The notes under the pieces are model-generated. The model saw nothing but the letters and a program-made list of their open reading frames with translations, had not been told where the DNA came from and made no database searches. 9,147 nucleotides of DNA from an uncultured Porphyromonadaceae bacterium (GTDB lineage: Bacteria; Bacteroidota; Bacteroidia; Bacteroidales; Muribaculaceae), in the NCBI GenBank assembly GCA_900554265.1, contig USGZ01000042.1:1-9147 (forward strand). Direction: 5' to 3'. Position numbers and translations under genes: made by a program. This document shows positions 1-8,200 of the stretch, piece by piece (position 1 is the stretch's first letter; each line of letters opens with the position of its first letter).

Positions 1-486
1 GGTCGGACGGATGAACATGTTGGTCACGAAGTGGGCCTGCCATGCTACTTCCATGATGAAGCGGACTGCCATGCGGGTGTCCTTGTTGGCGCCGCAGAAA
101 CCGTCGACTACGAACAGGCGCTTGTTGCTGAGCTCCTTGATTGCGAGTTCCTTGCAGGCTTTCCATGCCTCTTCGCTTGCGGGCTTGTTATCGTTCTTGT
201 ATTCGGGGGTGGTCCACCATACGGTGTCCTTGCTCTTTTCGTCGAGTACGATGAATTTGTCCTTGGGAGAGCGGCCGGTGTAGACGCCGGTCATTACGTT
301 TACTGCGCCTAATTCAGATACTACGCCCTTTTCGTAGCCTTCGAGGCTCGGAAGGGTCTCCAGCTTGAACAGTTCGTCGTAGGAGGGGTTGTAGAGTACC
401 TCGGTGGTGCCTTCGATGCCGTATTTCTTAAGGTCGGCCTCGACGCCTGCCAGGCGGGCTTTCTTTACTTCTTCAATCTTGCTCAT
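1..486 (-). CDS. pckA: ATP-dependent phosphoenolpyruvate carboxykinase, N-terminal part (cut by window edge)
   Basis: Converts oxaloacetate plus ATP to phosphoenolpyruvate, CO2 and ADP in the cytoplasm. In anaerobic Bacteroidota it often runs in the CO2-fixing direction towards succinate. Reading the minus strand from the ATG at 486-484 gives 162 codons without a stop up to the window edge. The translation begins [20 protein letters not shown]. It contains the family block [16 protein letters not shown] at about residues 67-82, a conserved stretch [20 protein letters not shown], and ends at VTNMFIRPT, all hallmarks of the ATP-type (bacterial/plant) enzyme. The kinase P-loop and metal site lie outside the window. 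No Shine-Dalgarno is seen; the start is chosen because it begins the conserved N-terminus and lies about 80 nt downstream of a TAnnTTTG box. It is transcribed divergently from rel. About 30% of the usual length of roughly 535 residues is present. Confidence 0.95.
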   Translation of the reverse strand, partial: MSKIEEVKKARLAGVEADLKKYGIEGTTEVLYNPSYDELFKLETLPSLEGYEKGVVSELGAVNVMTGVYTGRSPKDKFIVLDEKSKDTVWWTTPEYKNDNKPASEEAWKACKELAIKELSNKRLFVVDGFCGANKDTRMAVRFIMEVAWQAHFVTNMFIRPT

Positions 487-569
487 GGTTGATGCTTGAT
501 TAAATTATTGATTATTGATGTTTTAGTCCTTATGTAATTGCGCCGCTGAATGCGGCTCCTTTTTCGCTG

Positions 570-577
570 CAAAGATA
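570..577 (-). promoter_or_regulatory. pckA promoter, Bacteroidota -7 box TATCTTTG
   Basis: The plus strand reads CAAAGATA, so the minus strand reads TATCTTTG, an exact match to the Bacteroidota primary-sigma -7 consensus TAnnTTTG. It would start transcription near position 563-565 and give a pckA leader of roughly 75-80 nt. No good -33 TTTG/TTG is visible at the usual 19-21 bp spacing (around 597-601), so activation by a protein bound upstream is possible; a palindrome lies there at 605-622. Confidence 0.65.
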
Positions 578-604
578 AGTATATTTTTTCATTCTGCACG
601 CGAT

Positions 605-622
605 TAAAGAAAAATTTCTTTA
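605..622. promoter_or_regulatory. Palindrome TAAAGAAA-AA-TTTCTTTA, candidate operator or UP-like element
   Basis: Two perfect 8-bp arms flank a 2-bp centre. It lies about 28-45 bp upstream of the pckA -7 box, adjoining the expected -33 position where no consensus is seen, which is where an activator or repressor could bind. The arms are low-complexity A/T, so chance is a real alternative. No known regulator was recognised from the sequence. Confidence 0.35.
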
Positions 623-739
623 TTAATTATTTCTAATTTGGCGCCTCATTTTTTCCTGCGAGTTTAACAACTTTCTTTCCTCCGCGGTTGGCCCTTATTC
701 GCGCACGCGTTCTTTTTTAGTATTTTTTGTGTTTTGTGC

Positions 740-771
740 TTTGGAGGTTCGACGGACTTGATGTAAATTTG
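740..771 (+). promoter_or_regulatory. Promoter of the rel-pgpH-porW operon (TTTG, 20 bp, TAAATTTG)
   Basis: TTTG at 740-743 and TAAATTTG at 764-771 are separated by 20 bp, matching the Bacteroidota primary-sigma promoter (TTTG/TTG at -33, TAnnTTTG at -7, spacer about 19-21). Transcription would start near 776-780, leaving a short leader of about 25-30 nt before the ATG at 805. There is no Shine-Dalgarno, which is normal in this phylum. The gaps inside the operon are too short and GC-rich to hold another obvious promoter, so this is probably the main promoter for all three genes. Confidence 0.7.
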
Positions 772-804
772 TGCTAATTTGGCATTTTTTCATCCAATCT
801 GCTT

Positions 805-3081
805 ATGGATTACTACACCGGTATGTCTCAGAAAGATGAAGAGCTGATGATCGACATGGCTTTCAGGGAGCTGCTGGACGGGTACCTCGCCAGCAACCAC
901 CGCAAGAAAGTCGAGATTATCGAGCGCGCTTTCAAGTTTGCCCGCGAAGCCCACAAAGGTATAAGGCGTCGCTCCGGCGAACCTTACATCATGCACCCTA
1001 TCGCCGTGGCCCGCATTTGCAGCCGCGAGATTGGACTGGGATCTACAAGCATTTGCGCAGCCCTCCTCCACGACGTCGTCGAGGACACCGACTATACTGT
1101 CGAGGACATCGAGCAGCATTTCGGCCCGAAAATCGCTCAGCTCGTCGAGGGGCTCACCAAGATTTCCGGCGGCATTTTCGGTGACCAGGCTTCTGTTCAG
1201 GCCGAGAACTTCCGCAAGCTCCTGCTGACCATGAGCGAGGATATACGTGTTGTCCTCATAAAGATGGCCGACCGCCTCCACAACATGCGCACCCTCGGAA
1301 GCATGGCTCCTAACAAGCGCTACAAGATTGCCGGCGAGACTCTATATATCTACGCCCCCCTGGCCCACCGCCTCGGCCTCTTCTCCATCAAGACCGAGCT
1401 CGAGGACCTCAGCTTCAAGCACGAGCATCCGGAAATCTACAGGGAAATCGCCGATAAGGTGCGCCAGTCCGAGGCGCGGCGCACGGCCGTCTATACTGAT
1501 TTCGCCACCCCCATCCGCCAGAAGCTCGACTCCCTCGGCATCGAATATACCGCCAAGGCCCGACTCAAGTCCGTCTATTCCATCTACAAGAAGATGGAGT
1601 CAAAGCACCTGCCTTTCGAGGAAATCTACGATCTCTACGCCATGCGCATTGTCTTCAGGTGCGACGACCAGAGCCAGGAGAAGAAGATTTGCTGGAGCAT
1701 CTATTCCGCTATCACCGACCTCTACCAGCTCCACCCGAACCGTACCCGCGACTGGATTGTCACCCCCAAGGCCAACGGCTACCAGGCCCTGCACCTCACT
1801 GTCATGGGCCCGGACGGCAACTGGATTGAGGTCCAGATCCGCTCCGAGCGCATGGACGAGATAGCCGAGAAGGGCTTCGCCGCTCACTGGAAGTACAAAA
1901 TCGGCGAGGGCGACGAGGAGAGCGAGCTCAACGCATGGCTCAAGACAATCAAGGACATCCTGGATAACCCCGAGCCCAGCGCCATCGACTTCCTCAGCAC
2001 CCTCAAGCTCAATCTTTTCTCATCGGAGATAGTGGTCTTCACTCCCGCGGGCGAGATTCAGACGCTTCCCGCCGGTGCCACTGTCCTCGACCTCGCCTTC
2101 GCCCTCCACAGCGAAATCGGCATGCACTGCATCGCCGGCAAGGTCAACCATAAGCTCGTGCCCCTGCAGCATGAGCTCCGCAGCGGCGACCAGGTCGAGG
2201 TCCTGACCTCGAAAACCCAGGTCCCCCTGCCCGAATGGGAAAAATTCATGGTCACGGCCAAGGCCAAGACCAGGCTGCGCAAGGCTCTGCGCGCCGAGCG
2301 ACAGCCTCTGATCAGCGCCGGCAACGATATCCTGGTAAAGTGGCTTGCCGACAACGACCTCCCGGACAACAACATAGTAATCACGAAACTGCAGGGCATT
2401 TTCCATGTCGGCAACCGCGACGACCTCTGCCATCAGCTCGGCGCAAGCGAGATTGTCCTGGGCGATTATCTCCCGAAGATTCTCCGGCGTGCTCTCGGAA
2501 ACGCCAAGCCGGGCCGCACCCGTACCATCCTTTCGAAGATTCTCAAGATGGGCCGCGTCAAATCCCTCTCCGCTGACGCGCCGGCCCCGGGAGAGAACGG
2601 TACCACTCCGGCCGACAGGCCCCCGGTCGACACCAAGGCCGTCTATTCGCTGACCGTCGGGCCCGAGGGCGCAAACTTCAAGCTCTCGGACTGCTGCTCG
2701 CCCATTCCAGGCGACGACGTCATGGGCTTCGTCAACGATCACGGCGACGTCGAAATCCATTCCCTCGACTGCCCTAAGGCGCAGATTCTCAAGGCAACCT
2801 ACGGCACCCGCATCGTGGCTACCCGCTGGGAAAGCGCCGACGAGCGCTTCCTGGCCCACATCCACATCGAGGGCATCGACCGCCGCGGCATTCTCCAGGA
2901 ACTCACGGCCATGATTTCCACACACCTGGGCATCGACATGCGCAAGCTCGACGTCGAGGCCTCCGGAGCCGTGTTCCACTGCGAGCTCTGGGTCCGCGTC
3001 AGCGATACCCTCGTGGTCCAGGACCTCATATCCCATGCCAAGAAAATAAACGGTGTTCAGACCGCTCTCAGGGTCAATTGA
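805..3081 (+). CDS. rel: Bifunctional (p)ppGpp synthetase/hydrolase, RelA/SpoT homologue
   Basis: Cytoplasmic stringent-response enzyme that makes (p)ppGpp from ATP and GDP/GTP and also hydrolyses it. The 758-residue length fits long RSH proteins. Domains in order: HD hydrolase (about 30-190) with H64 in MHP, HD at 89-90 in LLHDVVEDT, E93-D94 and D156/N160 in MADRLHN, so the hydrolase site looks intact; synthetase (about 240-365) with RLKSVYSIYKKM, D276 in YDLYAMRIVF, RTRDW at 313-317, PKANGYQALH and E342 in IEVQIRSERM; TGS (about 406-468); a helical region; a zinc-finger-like segment with C629-C630, H652 and C656; and a C-terminal ACT domain (about 682-758). The synthetase motif reads RTRD rather than the RxKD of characterised bifunctional enzymes; charge is kept, so a bifunctional enzyme is still expected. 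ATG 805 is preferred for promoter spacing, though the ATG at 823 is possible. First gene of the operon. Confidence 0.95.
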   Translation: MDYYTGMSQKDEELMIDMAFRELLDGYLASNHRKKVEIIERAFKFAREAHKGIRRRSGEPYIMHPIAVARICSREIGLGSTSICAALLHDVVEDTDYTVEDIEQHFGPKIAQLVEGLTKISGGIFGDQASVQAENFRKLLLTMSEDIRVVLIKMADRLHNMRTLGSMAPNKRYKIAGETLYIYAPLAHRLGLFSIKTELEDLSFKHEHPEIYREIADKVRQSEARRTAVYTDFATPIRQKLDSLGIEYTAKARLKSVYSIYKKMESKHLPFEEIYDLYAMRIVFRCDDQSQEKKICWSIYSAITDLYQLHPNRTRDWIVTPKANGYQALHLTVMGPDGNWIEVQIRSERMDEIAEKGFAAHWKYKIGEGDEESELNAWLKTIKDILDNPEPSAIDFLSTLKLNLFSSEIVVFTPAGEIQTLPAGATVLDLAFALHSEIGMHCIAGKVNHKLVPLQHELRSGDQVEVLTSKTQVPLPEWEKFMVTAKAKTRLRKALRAERQPLISAGNDILVKWLADNDLPDNNIVITKLQGIFHVGNRDDLCHQLGASEIVLGDYLPKILRRALGNAKPGRTRTILSKILKMGRVKSLSADAPAPGENGTTPADRPPVDTKAVYSLTVGPEGANFKLSDCCSPIPGDDVMGFVNDHGDVEIHSLDCPKAQILKATYGTRIVATRWESADERFLAHIHIEGIDRRGILQELTAMISTHLGIDMRKLDVEASGAVFHCELWVRVSDTLVVQDLISHAKKINGVQTALRVN

Positions 3082-3098
3082 CTTGAAATATCCCCGCT

Positions 3099-5240
3099 AT
3101 GAAGATTTCAGCAAGCTCTCTCGTAAGGACTATTCTCGCGGCCGCCGCCGCTGTTTTCATAATCGTATGGTTCTACCCTCATCCCGAATCGAACCAGTTC
3201 GTCTACCAGCAGGGGCGCCCGTGGAACTACGCCAAACTTATCGCGCCTTTCGATATCCCCGTCCATCCGGATTCGGCGACCATTCTGGCCGCACGCGATA
3301 CCCTGGACAACCACTTCGTGCCAATCTATGAGGTCAACCAGCTCCTCATCGACACCATCATCAGCCGCCTCCCGGACCCCGGAAGTGCCAACGCCCGCCG
3401 ACTCGGCGCCGAACTCCGGCGCGTCTATGCCTCCGGCGTTGTCGACATAGGCACCAAGGACGAGATTGCCGCCGGACGGCTTCCGCGCATACGCATTCTC
3501 GAGCAGAATGTGCTCTCCGAGATGGGTACTTCGAGCTTCACTTCGCCTCGCGACGCATACCTCTATCTTGATTCGGCCATCACCGACACGACCCTCCACC
3601 GCTATTTCGCCCGCGCCGCCCTGCAGAATCTCCTCCTGCCAAACTACACCCGCAACGACGCCCAGAGCCGCCGGCACTACGAGTACGAGTACCTGACTCT
3701 CACCGCCGACCGAGGCATAATCCTCCAGGGCCAGACTATAATCGACAAAGGCGCCGTGATTACATCCCAGGACTATACAAACCTGCAGACTTACGAGAGC
3801 ATGATGGCCCGGAAGCATACCGCCGACCGTCAGCTTGTGTTCCTGCGATGGGCCGGGCAGTTCGTGTTCGTGGCCCTCGTAATGGCCGCGATGCTGATCT
3901 ATTTCTTCTTCTTCGAGCGGGAGATGTTCAATAATCCCCGCGCAATGCTCTTCGTTCTTCTGCTGGTTACGCTCTTCTTCCTCATCGGAATAGCGCTCAA
4001 TTATTTCGTGGCCCATGGAATCTACATGGCTCCGATGATGATTGTGCCGATTCTGATGATTGTGTTCTTCGACGGCCGCTGCGCCCTGATGGTCAGCGCC
4101 TGCCTGACGCTAATCTGCGCCGCCACTACCGCCTTCGCTCTCGAATATATTTTCCTGCAGTTCTCCGCAAGCTGTGCGGCCGTATATTCCCTGCGGGTCC
4201 TCAGTCGCCGCGCCGAGCTGCTGCGCACCTCCCTCTACGTCGCCATTACATACATCGTGGCTTATGTGGCCCTGGAGACGCTCATGAACGGCTCTTTCGA
4301 GGGTCTCAACAAGTTCATGTTCATATTCCTGGCCATTAACGCCGCCCTTACCTCGATGGGCTACGTGCTGATGTTCCTGGTCGAGAAGGTGTTCGGTTTC
4401 ATATCTACGGTAACTCTCGTGGAACTCGCCGACATCAACAATCCCCTCCTCGCCCGCCTCAGCAACGAGTGTCCCGGCACTTTCCAGCACGCCATCGCCG
4501 TGAGCAATCTGGCTTCAGATGCAGCCTCGCGTATAGGGGCCGACGTCCAGCTTGTCCGTGCCGGAGCCCTGTACCACGACATCGGCAAGCTCAACAACCC
4601 CGCTTTCTTCACCGAGAACCAGCACGGCGTCAACCCCCACGACGCGTTGCCCCCCGAACGCTCCGCCTCAATAGTCATAGCCCATGTTACGGACGGCCTG
4701 AAAATCGCCGAGAAGGCCGGCCTGCCGGCCGTCGTGCGCCGTTTTATCAGCGAGCACCACGGCAAAGGTCTCGCGAAGTATTTCTATATAAACGCATGCC
4801 GCAAGTCGCCCGACGGAAAGGTCGACTCCGCACCCTATTCTTATCCCGGGCCCAATCCGCAGAGCCGCGAGACTTCCGTCCTCATGATGGCCGACAGCGT
4901 CGAGGCTGCTTCGCGCAGCCTCAAGGATCATACCCGCGAGGCTATCACCGACCTGGTCAACAAGATTATCGACGGTCAGATTGCCGACGGCCTGCACAAC
5001 GAGTCGACCCTCTCCTTCCGCGACGTGGAAATCATCAAGGAGGCATTCATCAAGCGCCTGATGACCATTTACCACAGCCGCATAGCCTATCCCAAGGCTC
5101 AGCCCAAGCCTGAGCCTGTGTCGGAACCCCGTCAGCCCGAAGCGTCGGAGCAGGGCAGTGCGCCCGCCGGCGGGGCTCCCGCGGAGGAATCTTCCCAATC
5201 CGGCCCCTCGGCCCCCTCGGAGCCTCCCGCGGAACAATAA
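3099..5240 (+). CDS. pgpH: Membrane 7TM-HD phosphohydrolase, predicted cyclic di-AMP phosphodiesterase (PgpH/YqfF family)
   Basis: Predicted to hydrolyse cyclic di-AMP to pApA at the inner face of the cytoplasmic membrane. The 713 residues show the full PgpH layout: one N-terminal membrane helix (about 8-26), an extracytoplasmic domain (about 27-245), seven hydrophobic segments (about 247-428), then a cytoplasmic HD domain (about 445-662). Metal and catalytic residues expected for the family are visible: H464 in TFQHAIAVSN, HD at 493-494 in LYHDIGK, H528, HH at 553-554 in SEHHGKG, and D599 in MMADSVEAASRSL. Length is close to characterised PgpH (around 720). The start lies 17 bp after the rel stop, without a Shine-Dalgarno or terminator, so the two are co-transcribed. 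The last about 48 residues (666-713) are an unusual Pro/Glu/Ala/Ser-rich tail. Substrate is inferred from family; another cyclic dinucleotide cannot be excluded. Confidence 0.88.
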   Translation: MKISASSLVRTILAAAAAVFIIVWFYPHPESNQFVYQQGRPWNYAKLIAPFDIPVHPDSATILAARDTLDNHFVPIYEVNQLLIDTIISRLPDPGSANARRLGAELRRVYASGVVDIGTKDEIAAGRLPRIRILEQNVLSEMGTSSFTSPRDAYLYLDSAITDTTLHRYFARAALQNLLLPNYTRNDAQSRRHYEYEYLTLTADRGIILQGQTIIDKGAVITSQDYTNLQTYESMMARKHTADRQLVFLRWAGQFVFVALVMAAMLIYFFFFEREMFNNPRAMLFVLLLVTLFFLIGIALNYFVAHGIYMAPMMIVPILMIVFFDGRCALMVSACLTLICAATTAFALEYIFLQFSASCAAVYSLRVLSRRAELLRTSLYVAITYIVAYVALETLMNGSFEGLNKFMFIFLAINAALTSMGYVLMFLVEKVFGFISTVTLVELADINNPLLARLSNECPGTFQHAIAVSNLASDAASRIGADVQLVRAGALYHDIGKLNNPAFFTENQHGVNPHDALPPERSASIVIAHVTDGLKIAEKAGLPAVVRRFISEHHGKGLAKYFYINACRKSPDGKVDSAPYSYPGPNPQSRETSVLMMADSVEAASRSLKDHTREAITDLVNKIIDGQIADGLHNESTLSFRDVEIIKEAFIKRLMTIYHSRIAYPKAQPKPEPVSEPRQPEASEQGSAPAGGAPAEESSQSGPSAPSEPPAEQ

Positions 5241-5267
5241 CAAGCGGCTCAGACCGTTATATTTCAG

Positions 5268-8200
5268 ATGAAATGTCCTAAGACGGTACGCTCTATTATG
5301 ACGCTTGCCGCGGCCGCCCTGGTCGCGGCCTCGCTTGCGTCCTGTTCGCCGAACAAGAACAACGCCGCCACCCGCAAGTACCAGGCTTTCATAACCCGCT
5401 ATAACGTCCATTTCAACGGCCAGGAGCACATGACCGAGACCCTCCGGGACATGGAGTGCAAGTACGAGGACGATTTTTCACGCCGCCTCTACATGCACCC
5501 AGTCGAGGCCCGTCAGGACAAGGGCGCAAACCAGCCTGCCGGCAACTTCGACCGGTCGATCGAGAAGGCTCAGAAGGCCATCCAGCTGCGCTCCATCAAG
5601 AAGAAGCCGCCGAAGAAATCCGGCCAGCGCGGCAACGCCGCCTACCAGTCGTGGATGCGACGCGAGGAGTACAATCCCTTCCTCCACAATTCCTGGCTCC
5701 TGCTCGGCGAAGGGCAGTTCTACAACGGCGATTTCCTCGGTGCCGCAAGCACCTATTTCTATATCTCACGCCATTTCTGGTGGCTGCCCGAAACCGTAAC
5801 CGAGGCCAAGCTCATGCAGGCACTGAGCTACGTGATTATGGGCTGGCAGTACGAGGCCGAGATGATTCTCACCCGCATCAAGGACGAGGACCTCTCGAAT
5901 AATCAGCTGCGCGAACTCTACAATTTCGTCTACGCCGATTTCTACCTCCACGCCGACGACTACGAGCAGGCCCTCCCCTATCTCGAGAAATCCGTACGCG
6001 CCGCCTCCGGAGCCCAGAAGACTCGCCTGAACTTCCTCCTCGGCCAGGTCTATTCGCGCCTCGACCGCCCCGACGACGCCTACCGCGCCTACGGCGCCGC
6101 AGGCTCCTCCTCCTCGACTTCTTACCGTACCAAATTCAACGCCCGCATCCATCAGAGCGAGGTCTATACCGGCTCCAACATCGAGCCGGAGGTCAAGGCC
6201 CTGCGCCGCATGACCCGCTACGACCGCAACAAGGAGTATCAGGACCAGATTTACTACGCCATCGGCAATCTCTACCTCAGCCGCCGCGACACCGCCCACG
6301 CAATCGAAAACTATATCCTCGCCAACGAGAACTCCACCCGCAACGGCATCGACAAGGCCATTAACCAGATTACCCTCGGCAAGCTCTATTTCGAGCAGCG
6401 CCGCTACGACCTGGCCCAGCCCTGTTTCTCCGAGGCCGTGCCCCAGCTGCCGGAAACATATCCCGACTACAAGCTCCTCAAGCGCCGCTCCGACGTGCTC
6501 GACGAGCTCGCAGTATATTCGGGCAACGTGACCCTCCAGGACTCGCTTCTACGCCTTGCCGCGATGTCGCCCGAGGAACGTATGGCCGTAATCGAGCGCA
6601 TCATCGAGGACCTTAAGAAAAAGGAACGCGAGGAAGCCGAGCAGCGCGCCCAGGAGGAGTATCTCGCCGAGCAGGAGGCCAAGGGACAGTCGCTGCAGGA
6701 CAACAATACCCAGAGCTTCACCATCAACGCCGATAACTCCTGGTACTTCTACAATACCGCCACCCGAAATGCCGGCAAAACGGACTTCCAGCGTCGCTGG
6801 GGCTCCCGCAAGCTCGAGGACAACTGGCGGCGCCGCAACAAGGCCACCTTCAGCGCCGACGACTTCGAGGAAGCAAACGCCAATTCTGATGTGGAGGAGG
6901 GTGAAACTACTGAAAATCAGGAAGAAAGCACCGAGCAGACCCAGGAGGAGAAGGACAGCCTGGCCCGCGCCGCAGACCCCCATTTCCCCGAGTATTATCT
7001 CGCACAGATTCCTATGACTGAAGCGGATAAACAGACTTCCGGCGAAGTTATCCAGGAGGGTCTCTACAATATGAGCGTTATACTCAAGGACAAGCTCGAG
7101 AACTTCGCTGCCTCACGCGCCCAGTTCGACCGCCTCCTCAACGATTACCCGGACAACGTCTACCGCCTGGACACCTACAATAACCTCTACCTGATGCTCA
7201 TGCGTCAGGGCCTTACAAGTCAGGCCGACGTGTTCCGAAATCTCATTCTGCGCGACTTCCCGGACAGCCCCTACGGCCAGGCCATGCGCGACCCGAATTA
7301 TCTCGAGAAACTGCGTGGCGCCGACCAGCGTGCCGAAAGCCTCTACGAGCAGACCTACGAGGCCTATCTGGCCAACAATAACTCCGCCGTACACGCCGCC
7401 TACGAGACCATGCAGCGCGACATGCCCCTGAGCAAGATAATGCCCAAGTTCATGTTCCTGCATGCCCTCGCCTACGTTACCGAGAACAAACCGGCGGAGT
7501 TCAATGCCGTCCTGCGCGAGCTCCTGGAGAAATATCCCGACACGGACATAACACCCATAGCCTCCGAATGGCTCAAGGGTATGGCGCGCGGTCGCCAGCT
7601 CCATGCGCCCGAATCGAACATGCGGGGCATGGTCTGGGAAACGCGCCTGAGCAACGACAGCACCGCCCTTGCCGACGGTGCCGCAAGCTTCGAGCTAAAC
7701 CCCGAGTCGCAGCAGCTCCTGGTATTCACTTATCCGATGGATGAGGTCAACACCAACCAGCTCCTCTACGACATCGCACGCTTCAATTTCCGCAGCTTCT
7801 TTGTCCGCGACTTCGAGCTCGAGACTATGAACTTCGGCCGCCTCGGTCTGCTCGTCGTCCATGGCTTCAACAGCCTCGACGAGCTCAACCGCTACCGCGC
7901 CGTTATGGCCGCCGCGGAGGATTTGCGCCTCCCCTCCCAGCTACGCCCCGTGGCAATCTCCGTTGCGGACTTCCAGACCCTCCTCTCGCAAGGCCGCAGC
8001 TTCGAAGAATACTTCCGCTACCGCGAGGAGCAGGACTACATCGACGCCCAGGAAGGCATCCTCGACTCCATCATGATCCAGACCCTCCCTGAAGCCGAAA
8101 CCGAAGCCGCAACCGGCGAATCCCCCGCCGGCGAATCCCCCGCGGCCCCCGAGGGCTCGCCCGCTCCTGTTCCCTCCGAAGCGCCCGCGGCCGAAAATCT

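Larger units (their letters stand above)
487..804. other. Divergent intergenic control region between pckA and rel
   Basis: This 318-bp AT-rich, non-coding stretch separates pckA (minus) and rel (plus). It holds a -7 box for each direction, an 8-bp palindrome at 605-622, a tandem duplication of ATTATTG at 504-517 in the pckA leader, and a small GCCGC/GCGGC inverted repeat at 542-556, also in the pckA leader. No open reading frame of convincing composition, RNA gene or terminator was seen. Confidence 0.8.

Noticed and set aside
11..312. Two overlapping plus-strand reading frames of about 90 codons
   Set aside because: They lie antisense to the clear pckA reading frame and encode no recognisable protein; they are shadows of its codon bias.
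775..781. Second -7-like box TAATTTG just before rel
   Set aside because: It is one base short of TAnnTTTG spacing and has no matching -33; the box at 764-771 with TTTG 20 bp upstream fits better.
2020..3036. 338-codon minus-strand frame inside rel
   Set aside because: Fully antisense to the conserved TGS and ACT regions of rel. The high GC content at codon third positions keeps the opposite frames open; the translation has no recognisable motif.
3108..4016. 302-codon minus-strand frame inside pgpH
   Set aside because: Antisense to the extracytoplasmic and membrane part of PgpH, whose family layout is clear on the plus strand; no start context or domain on the minus strand.
4668..5429. 253-codon minus-strand frame across the pgpH-porW junction
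   Set aside because: It runs antisense to the HD domain, the junction and the lipoprotein signal peptide; its Gly/Arg-rich part is simply the reverse of the Pro/Ala codons.
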